Positions 23,097-31,674 of a stretch of 46,212 bases of DNA are shown in pieces. This stretch comes from Rhodoferax sp. (GTDB taxonomy: Bacteria; Pseudomonadota; Gammaproteobacteria; Burkholderiales; Burkholderiaceae_C): assembly GCF_023701345.1 (NCBI RefSeq), contig NZ_JAMPXE010000006.1, forward strand, positions 1 through 46,212. Direction: 5' to 3'. A model generated the notes under the pieces. That model searched no databases, was not told the DNA's origin, and was given only the letters and a program-made list of their open reading frames with translations. The position numbers and the translations under genes were made by a program. Each line of letters opens with the position of its first letter. The first letter of the stretch is position 1.

Positions 23097-23837
23097 GGTG
23101 TTCCTGTCGCGATTGGGTAAAGGACGCTGTGGCCCAGTATGACACCAAGCTAGTCGCTTTGGCAACAATCACCGCAGTGTCGCGCTGCATATACCGGCCA
23201 AACCAGCCACCCGTTCCAATCCAAGCCTACCACCTGTTCCAATGCAAAGTAGGCCACCGGTTAGTTAGGACTGAAGCCGAGCCGCTTATTCAGAAACAGT
23301 CTGTCTGACATGAACGTCAGGCATGGAGCGTGATGTAATTCGGCTTCGCAGCGTAACCGGAAATACAGAAGTCCAAATTGACCGCCAGATAGCGGGCATT
23401 GGTTTCAGTAATTTAGCGACAGCAGTGTGCTCGCTCATTCAACCAGATGGGCGCTGACCATCGGGTGCTCCCGAATGGCAGCGTTCGGGCGGCGGAAAAA
23501 CTCACCGTCGAGGTTGCCCGATGCTGTAGCTTAATTGGCTACGTCCAACTTACATTACGGAAACTTGCAGTGGGGACCCGTTGACATCAGTGCAACCGTA
23601 ACGGAGCGCCACGAGGATAGAGCATTCATAGCCTAGATCAGCACCTACCCAACCATTCCTTGCACAAATGGTTTGATCTCATCAAATCGAACATGCACAC
23701 CACTTTTGACACTGAAAGCGGGAAACAGTCGCTGCAGGCTCAAGAATAAACTTGTGAAGACTCGTTTTAGTATTCATCGAGGGACACCGTGCGTGGTCCA
23801 AAATTGGCTACCATGAGTCGTCAGTTCGGGCTCTTGC
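23097..23837. other. 741-bp region without a recognisable gene
   Basis: No open frame here resembles a known protein and codon use looks decayed. It contains a pair of 23-bp-spaced repeats, listed separately, a short hairpin CTGAC-ATGAAC-GTCAG at about 23307-23322, and otherwise unassigned sequence of lower GC than the flanks. It separates the scar region from the hydantoin-type operon. Confidence 0.6.
23206..23260. repeat. Short direct repeats resembling an IS21-type end
   Basis: CCACC(C/T)GTTCCAAT(C/G)CAA occurs at 23207-23224 and 23230-23247, a 23-bp period, and a partial third GCCACCGGTT follows at 23253-23262. Multiple short terminal repeats of this style occur at IS21-family ends. No istA or istB sequence is seen next to it, so it would be a leftover end. 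Confidence 0.4.
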
Positions 23838-24599
23838 TCACGACTCCCTCAGATGACTGGCATTTTCCAATAAGGTCACCATGGCGGGCGGCAGTCCGCC
23901 ATTTGGTTTGCTAGGGGGCGGTGCAAAGCTCCCCAGCCGGGCCAGACCGGGTTCCAGGGCGAAAAGCGACTCGGCATGACGCACTGCACTGGACACCCCA
24001 TCAACCACGGGCACCGGCAATTGACCCTTGAGCAAACGCGCCAGGCCGGCCAGGGGCGCGCCTGCCAGGATGATGACATCGGCCCCATCTTCTGTCACAG
24101 CCCGCTCGGCCAATGTCTTGAGGGCTTGCAGGTGCTCGTCCTGCACTCCATCGATGCGTGTCAGACTTTGGTCCAGCGCACGAATACTTGCCAGGCGCTG
24201 GCCAAAACCATAGCTTTCGACGACCTCACGGTACCAGGCCTGGATGCGTTGCGAAATGGCAATGATGGAGATCCGGTGGCCCAACAAATGCGCGCTGGCC
24301 AGGGCCGCTTCTGTCAGACCCGTGACGGGCACGGGCAACACCTCCCGCAGGCCGGTCAGGCCAGGGTCACCAAAGGCCGCCACCACCACGGCATCGAATC
24401 GGGCGTGATGTTCGGCGGCCACTTGTGCAGCGGCGTACGCACCGATCAGGGCTTCAAACCGGGTTTCAATGTAGGCGACACCGAAGGGCGCGGTCATGAC
24501 CTCGATCTCGGTGCCTGGTGAGGCACTTCGCTGCGCCTCGGTCAAGATCAGGTGGGAGACGCTGTCGGAGATGTTCGGGTTGATCAGCAGCAGTCTCAT
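23838..24599 (-). CDS. Asp/Glu/hydantoin racemase-like protein 1
   Basis: A 253-residue member of the Asp/Glu racemase superfamily (hydantoin/allantoin racemase branch), beginning MRLLLINPNISDSVSHLI, with FDAVVVAAFGDPGLTGLREVLPVPVTGLTEAALASA and ADVIILAGAPLAGLARLL. The first catalytic cysteine site (CFGDPG in true racemases) is Ala75, and the second (GCAG) is Gly. With neither acid/base cysteine it probably does not racemise as the classical enzyme does. It is the last gene of the minus operon; its start overlaps the hydantoinase stop as ATGA, and the longer open frame lies inside that gene. The true substrate is unknown. Confidence 0.78.
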   Translation of the reverse strand: MRLLLINPNISDSVSHLILTEAQRSASPGTEIEVMTAPFGVAYIETRFEALIGAYAAAQVAAEHHARFDAVVVAAFGDPGLTGLREVLPVPVTGLTEAALASAHLLGHRISIIAISQRIQAWYREVVESYGFGQRLASIRALDQSLTRIDGVQDEHLQALKTLAERAVTEDGADVIILAGAPLAGLARLLKGQLPVPVVDGVSSAVRHAESLFALEPGLARLGSFAPPPSKPNGGLPPAMVTLLENASHLRES

Positions 24600-26029
24600 G
24601 CGCTGCCCTCCTGTCCACGGGGCAGCAAGGTGGGCGCGCCGCGTTTGAGAAAATGGCCGCGTCCAGCCTGGCCATGAAATGCCTTGCCGTCCCAGACCAC
24701 ATTGCCCCGCGAGAGGGTGATTCCCGGCCACGCCCTCAGCGTCAGACCTTCATAAGGCGTGTGGCCAACGGCATGGTGCAGGTCTGCGTTGCGCAAGACG
24801 AACTCCCGTTCATCCCAGACCACCAGGTCGGCATCCGATCCGATGGCAATGGCGCCTTTGCGGGGATGCAGGCCATACGCTTTGGCCGGATTGGTAGCGG
24901 TGAGCTCGACAAATTTCTGCAGGGTCATGCGCCCCCCCAAGACGCCGGCGGAATACAGCAGCGCCATACGTGTCTCGATGCCTGCCAGGCCATTCGGTAT
25001 GTAACGAAATTCAACTTCCTTGCCATCGGGCTTCTTGCCGTCGGTGCCTTCGACATTAAACGGGGCGTGGTCGGATGAAAACACGGTGAAGAGCCCGTCG
25101 TTAAGGCCGTTCCAGATGACCTCCTGGTTGGCTTTGTCGCGCGGCGGCGGGCTGCACACGCAACGTGCGCCGTGGTAACTGTCGTCCAGGCCCAAGTCGT
25201 CCGCTGTCAAAAAAAGGTATTGCGGGCAGGTTTCGGCAAATACCTTCAGGCCTTGTCCGCGCGCCCACCGGATCTGGTCGACGGCTTCCCGTCCGGACAC
25301 GTGAACGATCAGGATCGGAACGTCAACCAATTGCGACAGCGCGATGGCGCGGTGGGCGGCCTCACGCTCGACCAGCATGGGGCGCGCTTGTGCATGAAAG
25401 CGCGGTGCCGTGCGGCCCGACGCCTCCATCCGCTTGGTGAGCCATTCGATGCAATCCGCATTCTCGGCATGAATCATGGCCATGGCACCGTGTTGCCGCG
25501 CGACATCCAGCACATCAAGAATCTGGCCGTCGTTGAGCTTCAGGTCGTCATAGGTCATGTAAATTTTGAATGACGTGTAACCCTCCGAGATGAGTGTGGG
25601 CAGCTCCTTATTCAGAACTTCGGGTGTCGGGTCACTGACGATCAAATGAAATCCGTAATCGATGTGCGCCTGGCCATCGGCCCGCCGGTGGTAGTCTGTG
25701 ACTGCGTCGCGCAGCGACTTGCCTTTTTCCTGGGCAGCAAATGGAATCACGGTGGTGGTGCCGCCACACGCGGCAGACCGCGTACCCGTTTCGAAATTGT
25801 CGGCCATGCGCGCGGGGGGCGCCAGGGGCTGGTCGAGATGGCAATGCGCATCGACACCGCCTGGTGTCACCACACGTCCTGCGGCATCGATTTCCAGGGC
25901 GCCAGTACCCAGCTGGGTGCCGAGTTGGGCAATGCGGCCTGCTCGTATGCCGATGTCGGCGGCATAGGTGTCACTGGCTGTTGCGATCATGGCATTGCGA
26001 ATGAGCAAATCAAAGGTGTGCGACGGCAT
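24596..26029 (-). CDS. Hydantoinase/dihydropyrimidinase family cyclic amidase
   Basis: Metal-dependent hydrolase of 477 residues that should open a cyclic imide or ureide ring (dihydropyrimidine, hydantoin or allantoin type). It has the metal ligands HCHLDQP, the carboxylated lysine region SFKIYMTYDD, IHAEN, HVSG, and SSDHAPF with the metal Asp. The family stretches GGTTTVIPFAAQEKG, ETCPQYLFLT and GLAGIETRMALLY are present. Length fits D-hydantoinases (about 460-480). The gene follows the PuuE-like gene after 32 bp and overlaps the next racemase-like gene. Substrate cannot be decided by eye; the neighbours point to an N-carbamoyl-type pathway. Confidence 0.88.
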   Translation of the reverse strand: MPSHTFDLLIRNAMIATASDTYAADIGIRAGRIAQLGTQLGTGALEIDAAGRVVTPGGVDAHCHLDQPLAPPARMADNFETGTRSAACGGTTTVIPFAAQEKGKSLRDAVTDYHRRADGQAHIDYGFHLIVSDPTPEVLNKELPTLISEGYTSFKIYMTYDDLKLNDGQILDVLDVARQHGAMAMIHAENADCIEWLTKRMEASGRTAPRFHAQARPMLVEREAAHRAIALSQLVDVPILIVHVSGREAVDQIRWARGQGLKVFAETCPQYLFLTADDLGLDDSYHGARCVCSPPPRDKANQEVIWNGLNDGLFTVFSSDHAPFNVEGTDGKKPDGKEVEFRYIPNGLAGIETRMALLYSAGVLGGRMTLQKFVELTATNPAKAYGLHPRKGAIAIGSDADLVVWDEREFVLRNADLHHAVGHTPYEGLTLRAWPGITLSRGNVVWDGKAFHGQAGRGHFLKRGAPTLLPRGQEGSA

Positions 26030-26061
26030 GGTGTGTCCCTTGTGGCGAGTTCAACAGCGTG

Positions 26062-26982
26062 TCATGACCGGCCAACGGCGGCGCCTGTCGGCCTGGGTAT
26101 CACGCCTTGGCTGAAGCGCGCAATTTCACCGGCCGTTGCCAGCCAGCAATCATCCCGCCTGCGCGCGATATGTTCCAGCGCCCGACGCAAGTGGCGCAGT
26201 CGAAAGGGCTGTCCAACGATCATGGCGTGCAGCGCAATACCCATGGCAAGCGGTTGCCCGGACGACTGTTGCAGCAGTTCCTCAAACTGGTCAATGATCA
26301 TGTCGGCAAACTCGGACGCGCCGACCTGACGTCCGATGATGGCCGCACTGTCGTTGATCTCCTGAGGGTAAGGCAGACTGAGGATGTGCCCTTGACGCGT
26401 GTTCAGCCAGACCGGTTGATCGTCCATGCACCAGTCCATCAGATAGCTGTAGCCGGCTTCCTGGAGCAGGTCGGGGGTGAGCGGCGTTTCGGCAATCCAG
26501 GGGCTTAGCCACCCTGCTGGTGCAAGACCTTCATGGCGGGTGATCTCCCGTGTGACCCGGTCAATCAGCGCACGCTCATCTGCTTCAGTGAGGCCACCCT
26601 GGTGCTCCGAGTTGGTTCGTCCGTGCGCTGCGATCTCTGCCCCCGCCACACGGAATGCGTCGATCAATTGGGGACAGGTCGCGTACAGCTCAGAGTTCAG
26701 CAACAAGGAGACCGGCAGTTGGAGCGCCTGAAAGGCCTCCAGCAGCCGCCATGCACCCACCCGGTTGCCATAGTCGCGCCACGAGTTGTTCAGGACATCG
26801 GGGGCAGGCATGTTGGGCACCAGGTCTTCAGCCATGCCCTCGCCAAAGGCGTATTGCTCCAGATTCAGCGCGATGAACACCGCCAGGCGCTTGTGGCCGG
26901 GCCAATGAAAGTCCGGCCGCATGGTGATGGGCTGATAGGCATAACGGCCGTGGTGGCGCATCGGAAAATTGAGTGGTGTCAT
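26062..26982 (-). CDS. Polysaccharide-deacetylase-fold protein, PuuE allantoinase-like
   Basis: A 306-residue NodB-fold protein of the type that includes the metal-independent allantoinase PuuE. Visible are LAVFIALNLEQYAFGEG, DYGNRVGAWRLLEAFQALQLPVSLLLNSELYATCPQLIDAF, EIAAHGRTNSEHQGGL and GWLSPWIAETPLTPDLLQEAGYSYLMDWCMDDQP. Allantoin hydrolysis to allantoate, or hydrolysis of a related cyclic amide, is plausible. Its place between a racemase-like gene (24 bp away) and a hydantoinase gene supports ureide chemistry. A deacetylase role on a small N-acetylated compound cannot be excluded. Confidence 0.8.
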   Translation of the reverse strand: MTPLNFPMRHHGRYAYQPITMRPDFHWPGHKRLAVFIALNLEQYAFGEGMAEDLVPNMPAPDVLNNSWRDYGNRVGAWRLLEAFQALQLPVSLLLNSELYATCPQLIDAFRVAGAEIAAHGRTNSEHQGGLTEADERALIDRVTREITRHEGLAPAGWLSPWIAETPLTPDLLQEAGYSYLMDWCMDDQPVWLNTRQGHILSLPYPQEINDSAAIIGRQVGASEFADMIIDQFEELLQQSSGQPLAMGIALHAMIVGQPFRLRHLRRALEHIARRRDDCWLATAGEIARFSQGVIPRPTGAAVGRS

Positions 26983-27006
26983 GGTCGCTGCCTCAAGTGT
27001 GAATTT

Positions 27007-27750
27007 TTATGCGCGACCAAACTGGCTGCGCAGTGCCGCGCTGACTTGTATCAGCGCGCGTTCAGTTGGCGCAGCCAGGCTCCCGGTGGAGGGCTTGGGG
27101 CAGGCCAGGCGCACCAGCATTTCAGCTTGCGCCACGGCGCATGAGACACCCTCCAGCAGGGGCACGGGCAGCTGTTTCTGCAGGCGTTCGGGCACACCCG
27201 CCATCACGGCACCCGCCAGCACAATCACCTCGCAACCGTCACGCTCGATCAAGTCGCGAGCCGCGCTCACCACCTGCTGGTCTACTTCGGTTTGGTCACC
27301 ATCGCCATAAGGGGCTGTGTTTTCAAGCGCGCGCCAACCCGCAATGCGCCGTTCCAGCCCATACAGCGTCGCGAGTTCCTGGTAAAGCGGCAGCACGCGT
27401 TTGCCAAACATGACAACGCCGGTGCGTGTGCCCAGCTGGCAGGCTGTCAACCATGCCGCTTCCGTGATCCCCACCACCGGGGTGGACAGCATCTCGCGCG
27501 CTGCATACAGCGCGGTGTCATAGGAAACTGCCAATACCACAGCGTCAAAGGTGCCGGCATGGTGGGCGAGCGTGTCCAGCGTGGCGTGCTGCGCAATCGC
27601 CAGTTCAGCCCGGGTGCCGATGATGCGTGCACCAAAGGCGGCCGTGGCCGTCGTGATGTCGGTGCCGAGGCTGGCGCAACGACGCGCTTGGGAGGCCACC
27701 CGTGAGGTCACGAATTCCGAGGTGTTGGGATTAAGGATCAGCAAGCGCAT
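27007..27750 (-). CDS. Asp/Glu/hydantoin racemase-like protein 2
   Basis: A 247-residue racemase-superfamily protein beginning MRLLILNPNTSEFVTSRVA, with FDAVVLAVSYDTALYAAREMLSTPVVGITEAAW and CEVIVLAGAVMAGVPERL. The first catalytic cysteine position is Val75 within LAVSYD (not CFGDPG) and the second is Gly in LAGA. It is the most altered of the three racemase-like proteins here and may have a quite different role, for example a decarboxylase, hydrolase or ligand-binding protein. It lies 18 bp after the GntR-type gene and before the PuuE-like gene in the same operon. Confidence 0.75.
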   Translation of the reverse strand: MRLLILNPNTSEFVTSRVASQARRCASLGTDITTATAAFGARIIGTRAELAIAQHATLDTLAHHAGTFDAVVLAVSYDTALYAAREMLSTPVVGITEAAWLTACQLGTRTGVVMFGKRVLPLYQELATLYGLERRIAGWRALENTAPYGDGDQTEVDQQVVSAARDLIERDGCEVIVLAGAVMAGVPERLQKQLPVPLLEGVSCAVAQAEMLVRLACPKPSTGSLAAPTERALIQVSAALRSQFGRA

Positions 27751-27768
27751 CGGTGTGGCCTTGGGCGT

Positions 27769-28500
27769 TCAGGAAAAGATTTCTTCCAGGGTGGCGGATG
27801 GTTTCTCTGGCACCTCAAGCTGCACCGAACGCTCCACGTGGTTCAGATGGTGCACCATGAGTTCAGCTGCCCGTGCCTCGTCACGCAACTCGATGGCATC
27901 CACCAGGGCCGGGTGATCGCCCGGGCAAACCTGATGATTGGGTGTGCCAAACAGGATGATGATCAGGGCGGACAAGGTCTCCAGTTCACGCAAGGTTCGG
28001 GACAGGAAGCTGTTGCCAGCCATGTCCGCCAGTAAAAAGTGAAACTCGCCTGACAGTGAAACAATTTGACGCACATCACCCGCAAGCTGGGCTGCCTCTT
28101 CTTTCATCAGGTGTTCGCGCAAGGCACTCAACTGGTCGGCGGTCGCACCACGCGTCGCCAACTGAACCAGTGCGGGCTCGATCAGCCGTCTTGCGGCAAA
28201 CACCTCCCGGGCCTGTGCCACGGTCGGGCTGCTCACGAATGCGCCACGGTTGGGAATGTTGGTTGCGATGCAGTCGTGCACCAAACGGCCAATGGCTTCT
28301 CTGATCTTGGTGCGGCTGACCTTGAAGATGTCTGCCAGGCGCGCCTCGACCAGTTGTGTGCCGGGGGGCAAACGGTGTTCCATGATCGCCAACAACAACC
28401 GCTCGGCGATTTCATCCGAGCTCAGTTTCCGAGTTTTGCGCGCGCTCGTTTTTTGTGGTTTGTCCACCGAAGTCTTTGTTGAATTTGCAGTTTTGACCAC
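27769..28500 (-). CDS. GntR-family regulator with FCD domain
   Basis: Transcription factor of 243 residues. A lysine-rich N-terminal tail (about 25 residues) precedes the winged helix ERLLLAIMEHRLPPGTQLVEARLADIFKVSRTKIREAIGRL (about 33-75). A C-terminal all-helical FCD effector domain follows, with metal-type residues in GEFHFLL, GDHPALVDAI and MVHHLNHVE. It heads the minus operon and faces the TRAP operon across 340 bp containing two palindromes, so it very likely controls both directions. Ligand is unknown, probably an acid or ureide of this pathway. Confidence 0.88.
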   Translation of the reverse strand: MVKTANSTKTSVDKPQKTSARKTRKLSSDEIAERLLLAIMEHRLPPGTQLVEARLADIFKVSRTKIREAIGRLVHDCIATNIPNRGAFVSSPTVAQAREVFAARRLIEPALVQLATRGATADQLSALREHLMKEEAAQLAGDVRQIVSLSGEFHFLLADMAGNSFLSRTLRELETLSALIIILFGTPNHQVCPGDHPALVDAIELRDEARAAELMVHHLNHVERSVQLEVPEKPSATLEEIFS

Positions 28501-28596
28501 CCGTTTACTCCTGGATTAACGGGTGCGCTCATGCACCCGGCGCCGATTTTCGTTCATCGATCACGCGGTTTGGTGGCTGCTGCGGCGCAGTGCGAT

Positions 28597-28618
28597 TGGC
28601 ACCAATATTGCGGTGCCA
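28597..28618. promoter_or_regulatory. Candidate operator TGGCACC-N8-GGTGCCA
   Basis: Perfect 7-bp inverted arms (28597-28603 and 28612-28618) with an 8-bp spacer lie about 100 bp from the GntR gene start. It may be a site for the FCD-type regulator or another factor. Confidence 0.45.
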
Positions 28619-28764
28619 GGGCGATGACATTGTCAAGTTGGTTGTATGCACTAGAAGTAAACATTTTTATTTCTTTTGCTCAATTCAGGTGATGGTTGAA
28701 TCTTTTCACACCAATATGGTGCATTCATTGTCATGATTTATATGAATTTTTTCTAATTTAGTCA

Positions 28765-28795
28765 GGTATGCAATCTGGCTTGCAAATTGCATACC
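28765..28795. promoter_or_regulatory. Candidate operator GGTATGCAAT-N11-ATTGCATACC
   Basis: Perfect 10-bp inverted repeat (arms 28765-28774 and 28786-28795) ends 45 bp before the TRAP binding-protein gene. The half site resembles the GTATRCAAT-type sequences bound by many FCD GntR regulators, so the divergent regulator gene is the likely partner. Confidence 0.65.
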
Positions 28796-28840
28796 ATTTA
28801 TTTGTTGACTGTTTTTTTCATTTTCAATCTTTAGGAAATC

Positions 28841-29842
28841 ATGATGCACCAAACGCTTCGCAAGATCGCATTCACCTTGACGGCCCTGGCCATGGCATCC
28901 GGCTCTGCGCTGGCGCAGGAGCGCTTGCGTATTGCCGGTAATTTCGCGGCAGACCATTCTTCATCCATCGCGATGCAGAAATTCAAAAGTGAGGTCGACA
29001 CGGCCTCCAAGGGCGCCTTGATCATCGAGGTGTTTGACAACCAGCAACTCGGTGGCGCCCAGGAAAACGTCACCCAGACCCGCGCCGGTACGATCGACAT
29101 GATGTGGGTGGGCATGGCGTTTCTGTCCCGCACGGTGCCAGAGTTGGAGGCCGTGAGTTTGCCCTTCATGTTTTCGAGTCGCGAGGTGGCTTACAAGGTC
29201 ATGGACGGCCCGGCCGTGGACCTGATCGAGGAGAAGATGGCGAGCAAGGGCTTCACGTCCCTGGGCTTCATGGAGTTGGGCCTGCGCCAGGTCACGAACA
29301 GCCAGCGACCGGTGCGTGGCATGGCTGATCTCAAGGGTTTGAAAATTCGCATGCAACCCATTGAGACCCACCTGGCCACTTTCAAGGCATTGGGCGCCAA
29401 TCCGCTGCCCATGGACATCAAGGAGGTTTACTCTGCCCTGGAGCAAAAGGTGATTGACGGCCAGGACAACCCTTTTTCATTGATCCTTGCCAGCCGGTTC
29501 TACGAGGTGCAAAAACACGTCAGCAACACCGGGCATTTCTTTGACTTCATCGCCGTGGCGGCCAACAAGAAAAAAATGGAGGCACTCACCCCTGACAAAC
29601 AAAAAATTATCCGCACGGCCATGGGCAATGCCATCGCCTGGCAGCGCAGCGTGGCGGTCAAGGCCGATACCGATGCACTGGCCGAGTTGCAAAAGAAAGG
29701 CATGATCTACACCGAAATGCCGGCGTCCGAGCGGGAGGTCATGAAGAAGGCCACGGCCCATGTGGTGGACGATGTCAAGAAGCGGCTGGGCGCATCATTT
29801 GTTGAGCAGGTGCTGGCCGAAGTCAAGAAAGCCGGCGGCTAA
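28841..29842 (+). CDS. TRAP transporter substrate-binding protein (DctP type), second system
   Basis: Periplasmic binding protein of 333 residues with signal peptide MMHQTLRKIAFTLTALAMASGSALAQ. DctP signatures are LKIRMQPIETHLATFKALGANPLPMDIKEVYSALEQKVIDGQDNP (about residues 165-210) and FYEVQKHVSNTGHFFDF. The conserved Arg in KIRMQ binds a carboxylate, so the ligand should be an organic acid. Two adjacent ATGs compete; AGGAA at 28833 fits either. It is the first of five tightly spaced genes that end with a deaminase-type hydrolase, so the substrate may be an N-carbamoyl or ring-opened acid. This is inference. Confidence 0.9.
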   Translation: MMHQTLRKIAFTLTALAMASGSALAQERLRIAGNFAADHSSSIAMQKFKSEVDTASKGALIIEVFDNQQLGGAQENVTQTRAGTIDMMWVGMAFLSRTVPELEAVSLPFMFSSREVAYKVMDGPAVDLIEEKMASKGFTSLGFMELGLRQVTNSQRPVRGMADLKGLKIRMQPIETHLATFKALGANPLPMDIKEVYSALEQKVIDGQDNPFSLILASRFYEVQKHVSNTGHFFDFIAVAANKKKMEALTPDKQKIIRTAMGNAIAWQRSVAVKADTDALAELQKKGMIYTEMPASEREVMKKATAHVVDDVKKRLGASFVEQVLAEVKKAGG

Positions 29843-29847
29843 AAACC

Positions 29848-30387
29848 ATGGAAGGCACCTTGCGTTACCTGCCCATGCGCGCAAGCAAATCCTTGCGCCC
29901 CATGGCACACACCCTCGCGGTTCTGGACATCGCGGTCGGTTGGTCGCTGGTCGGCATGATCACGGTGATGGTGGCGGTTGTGTCGGCACAGGTGGTCTTG
30001 CGCTACTTGTTCAACAGTTCCATCGATTGGGCCGACGAACTGTCCCGGCTTTGTTTTGTCTGGTCGATTTTTCTCGCCATACCGATTGGGCTCAAGACTG
30101 GCGCCCATATCGGCATCGAGATGGTTTCAGCACGTTTGCCCATGCACATGCGGCGTGGCGTGGCGCGCGGGGTGGCTGCGCTGGGTGCGTGCCTCCTGTT
30201 GCTGGTGGCTTGGGAATCCGCCGTGATGGCCTGGGACCAATGGGATGAGTTGATGGCTTCACTCCCGGCGAGTGCGGCCTGGTTTCTGGTGCCTCTTGCC
30301 ATCTCCGGCGTGCATGGCGCCTTGCACCTGATGTGGCAGACCTTCACGGGTGAAAAGCACCTGGATACCAGCCTGCCGGCGGAGTAG
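29848..30387 (+). CDS. TRAP transporter small permease (DctQ type), second system
   Basis: Small subunit of 179 residues with four predicted helices and the family pattern VVLRYLFNSSIDWADELSRLCFVWSIFLAIPIGLKTGAHIGIEM. It begins 5 bp after the binding-protein gene. The start MEGTLRYLPMRASKSLRPMAHTLAVL leaves a longer-than-usual cytoplasmic leader, so the internal ATGs at codons 10 and 19 are alternatives. It functions with the DctM-type subunit encoded next. Confidence 0.88.
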   Translation: MEGTLRYLPMRASKSLRPMAHTLAVLDIAVGWSLVGMITVMVAVVSAQVVLRYLFNSSIDWADELSRLCFVWSIFLAIPIGLKTGAHIGIEMVSARLPMHMRRGVARGVAALGACLLLLVAWESAVMAWDQWDELMASLPASAAWFLVPLAISGVHGALHLMWQTFTGEKHLDTSLPAE

Positions 30388-30392
30388 TCCTA

Positions 30393-31673
30393 ATGAGTCT
30401 GCTGATCATCCTGGTTTTTTTTGGCGTGGGCCTGCTGGCCATGCCCTTGTCCCTGTCTTTGGGTGTTGCCGCCGTAGCCGGTCTGACGGCCAGCAACGTC
30501 GACTACAACCTTCTGCCGTCACGCATGATGAGCGCGGTCAATGCGTTTCCTTTGATGACCATCCCGTTCTTCATACTGGCAGGCGAGTTGATGCTCAAGG
30601 CCGGCATGATGGAGCGTCTTATTGACCTGGCAAATACCCTGGTCGGTCGCCTGCGTGGTGGCCTCGGGCATGTCACCGTGCTGGCGGGCATGGGCTTGTC
30701 CACGGTGTCGGGTGCTGCAGTGGCAGACGCCAGCGCCTTGAGTAGCACACTGCTGCCGTCTCTCTCCAGGCACTACGGTATGGGCTTTTCCGCCGCACTG
30801 TGCGCCGCGGCCGCCAACCTGGGGCCGATCATTCCACCCTCCGGCGCGATGATTGTGTACGCTTTCATGGCGGGGCCGTCGGTGTCCGTCGGCGGGCTTT
30901 TTATGGCCGGCGTGGTTCCTGGTGTGATCCTGGTGATAGGGATGATGGCGATGTGCTCCTTCATCGCCTGGCGGCGCAATTTCCCGTTGACCGGTGAACC
31001 CTTTGCGATCACGGCGGTGGTGCGCGAACTCAAGCGCTCGCTGATTATTTTTCTGATGCCCGTCATTGTGATTGGTGGCATCGTCGGCGGGGCTTTTACC
31101 GCCACGGAAGGGTCAGCCATCGCGGTTGTCTATGCCTTGCTGATCGGGTTGTTCGTGACCCGCAAGCTGCGCCTCTCGGACTTGCCGGAGGCCATCATCC
31201 GGGCGGCCATCACCTCTGCGGTGGTGGGGGCGATGATTGCCTTTGCCTCGGTCGTCACCTACATGCTGACCATCGACATGTTGCCGCAGAAATTGCTGGT
31301 GCTGATCCAGTCGCTGACCAGCAATCCGACAACCTACCTGTTGCTGGTGGCGCTGGTGCTGGTTGTGGTGGGCATGTTCCTGGAATCCAACGCGGCCTAC
31401 ATCATGTTGGTGCCGCTGCTGCACCCGATTGCCATCAAGTTCGGCATCGATCCCTTGCATTTCGGCTTTTTGTTCGTGTTTAACCTGGTCATCGGCATGC
31501 TCACACCACCGGTCGGGGTGGTGCTGTTTGTCACCTGTGGCGTGGCAAAAATATCACTGGGGGAGCTGAGCAGGCACGTCTGGCCGTTCATTGCCCTGAT
31601 GTACGGATTGCTGATCGTTTGTCTGTTTGTGCCGCAATTGGTGCTGACACTGCCACGTTTGATGGGGTACTGA
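30393..31673 (+). CDS. TRAP transporter large permease (DctM type), second system
   Basis: The 426-residue large membrane subunit, with about 12 hydrophobic segments. DctM stretches seen are IPFFILAGELMLKAGMMERLIDLANTLVGRLRGGLGHVTVL, SGAAVADASALSSTLLPSL, LGPIIPPSGAMIVYAFM and NLVIGMLTPPVGVVLFVTCGVAK. It starts 5 bp after the DctQ-type gene, and the next gene begins 1 bp after its stop, so the whole cluster is almost certainly one transcript. Confidence 0.92.
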   Translation: MSLLIILVFFGVGLLAMPLSLSLGVAAVAGLTASNVDYNLLPSRMMSAVNAFPLMTIPFFILAGELMLKAGMMERLIDLANTLVGRLRGGLGHVTVLAGMGLSTVSGAAVADASALSSTLLPSLSRHYGMGFSAALCAAAANLGPIIPPSGAMIVYAFMAGPSVSVGGLFMAGVVPGVILVIGMMAMCSFIAWRRNFPLTGEPFAITAVVRELKRSLIIFLMPVIVIGGIVGGAFTATEGSAIAVVYALLIGLFVTRKLRLSDLPEAIIRAAITSAVVGAMIAFASVVTYMLTIDMLPQKLLVLIQSLTSNPTTYLLLVALVLVVVGMFLESNAAYIMLVPLLHPIAIKFGIDPLHFGFLFVFNLVIGMLTPPVGVVLFVTCGVAKISLGELSRHVWPFIALMYGLLIVCLFVPQLVLTLPRLMGY

Positions 31674-31674
31674 G

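Larger units (their letters stand above)
28501..28840. promoter_or_regulatory. Divergent control region between GntR and TRAP operons
   Basis: 340 bp without a gene. It is markedly AT-rich from about 28640 to 28840 and should hold the promoters of both operons. It contains two clear inverted repeats, listed separately, and a TGGTGCA motif at 28717-28723. An AGGAA ribosome-binding-like site (28833-28837) stands just before the dctP-type start. Confidence 0.7.

Noticed and set aside
23066-23308. 80-residue open frame running off the CDGSH gene
   Set aside because: It spans the CDGSH start and the repeat region and has no conserved features.
23480-23600. Possible integron attC-like site (GTCCAAC ... 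GTTGAC)
   Set aside because: The right half does not meet the GTTRRRY rule and no cassette or integrase gene is present.
28804-28838. Sigma-70 promoter TTGACT with TCTTTA before the TRAP operon
   Set aside because: The -10 candidate would overlap the ribosome binding site, leaving no room for a normal transcript start.
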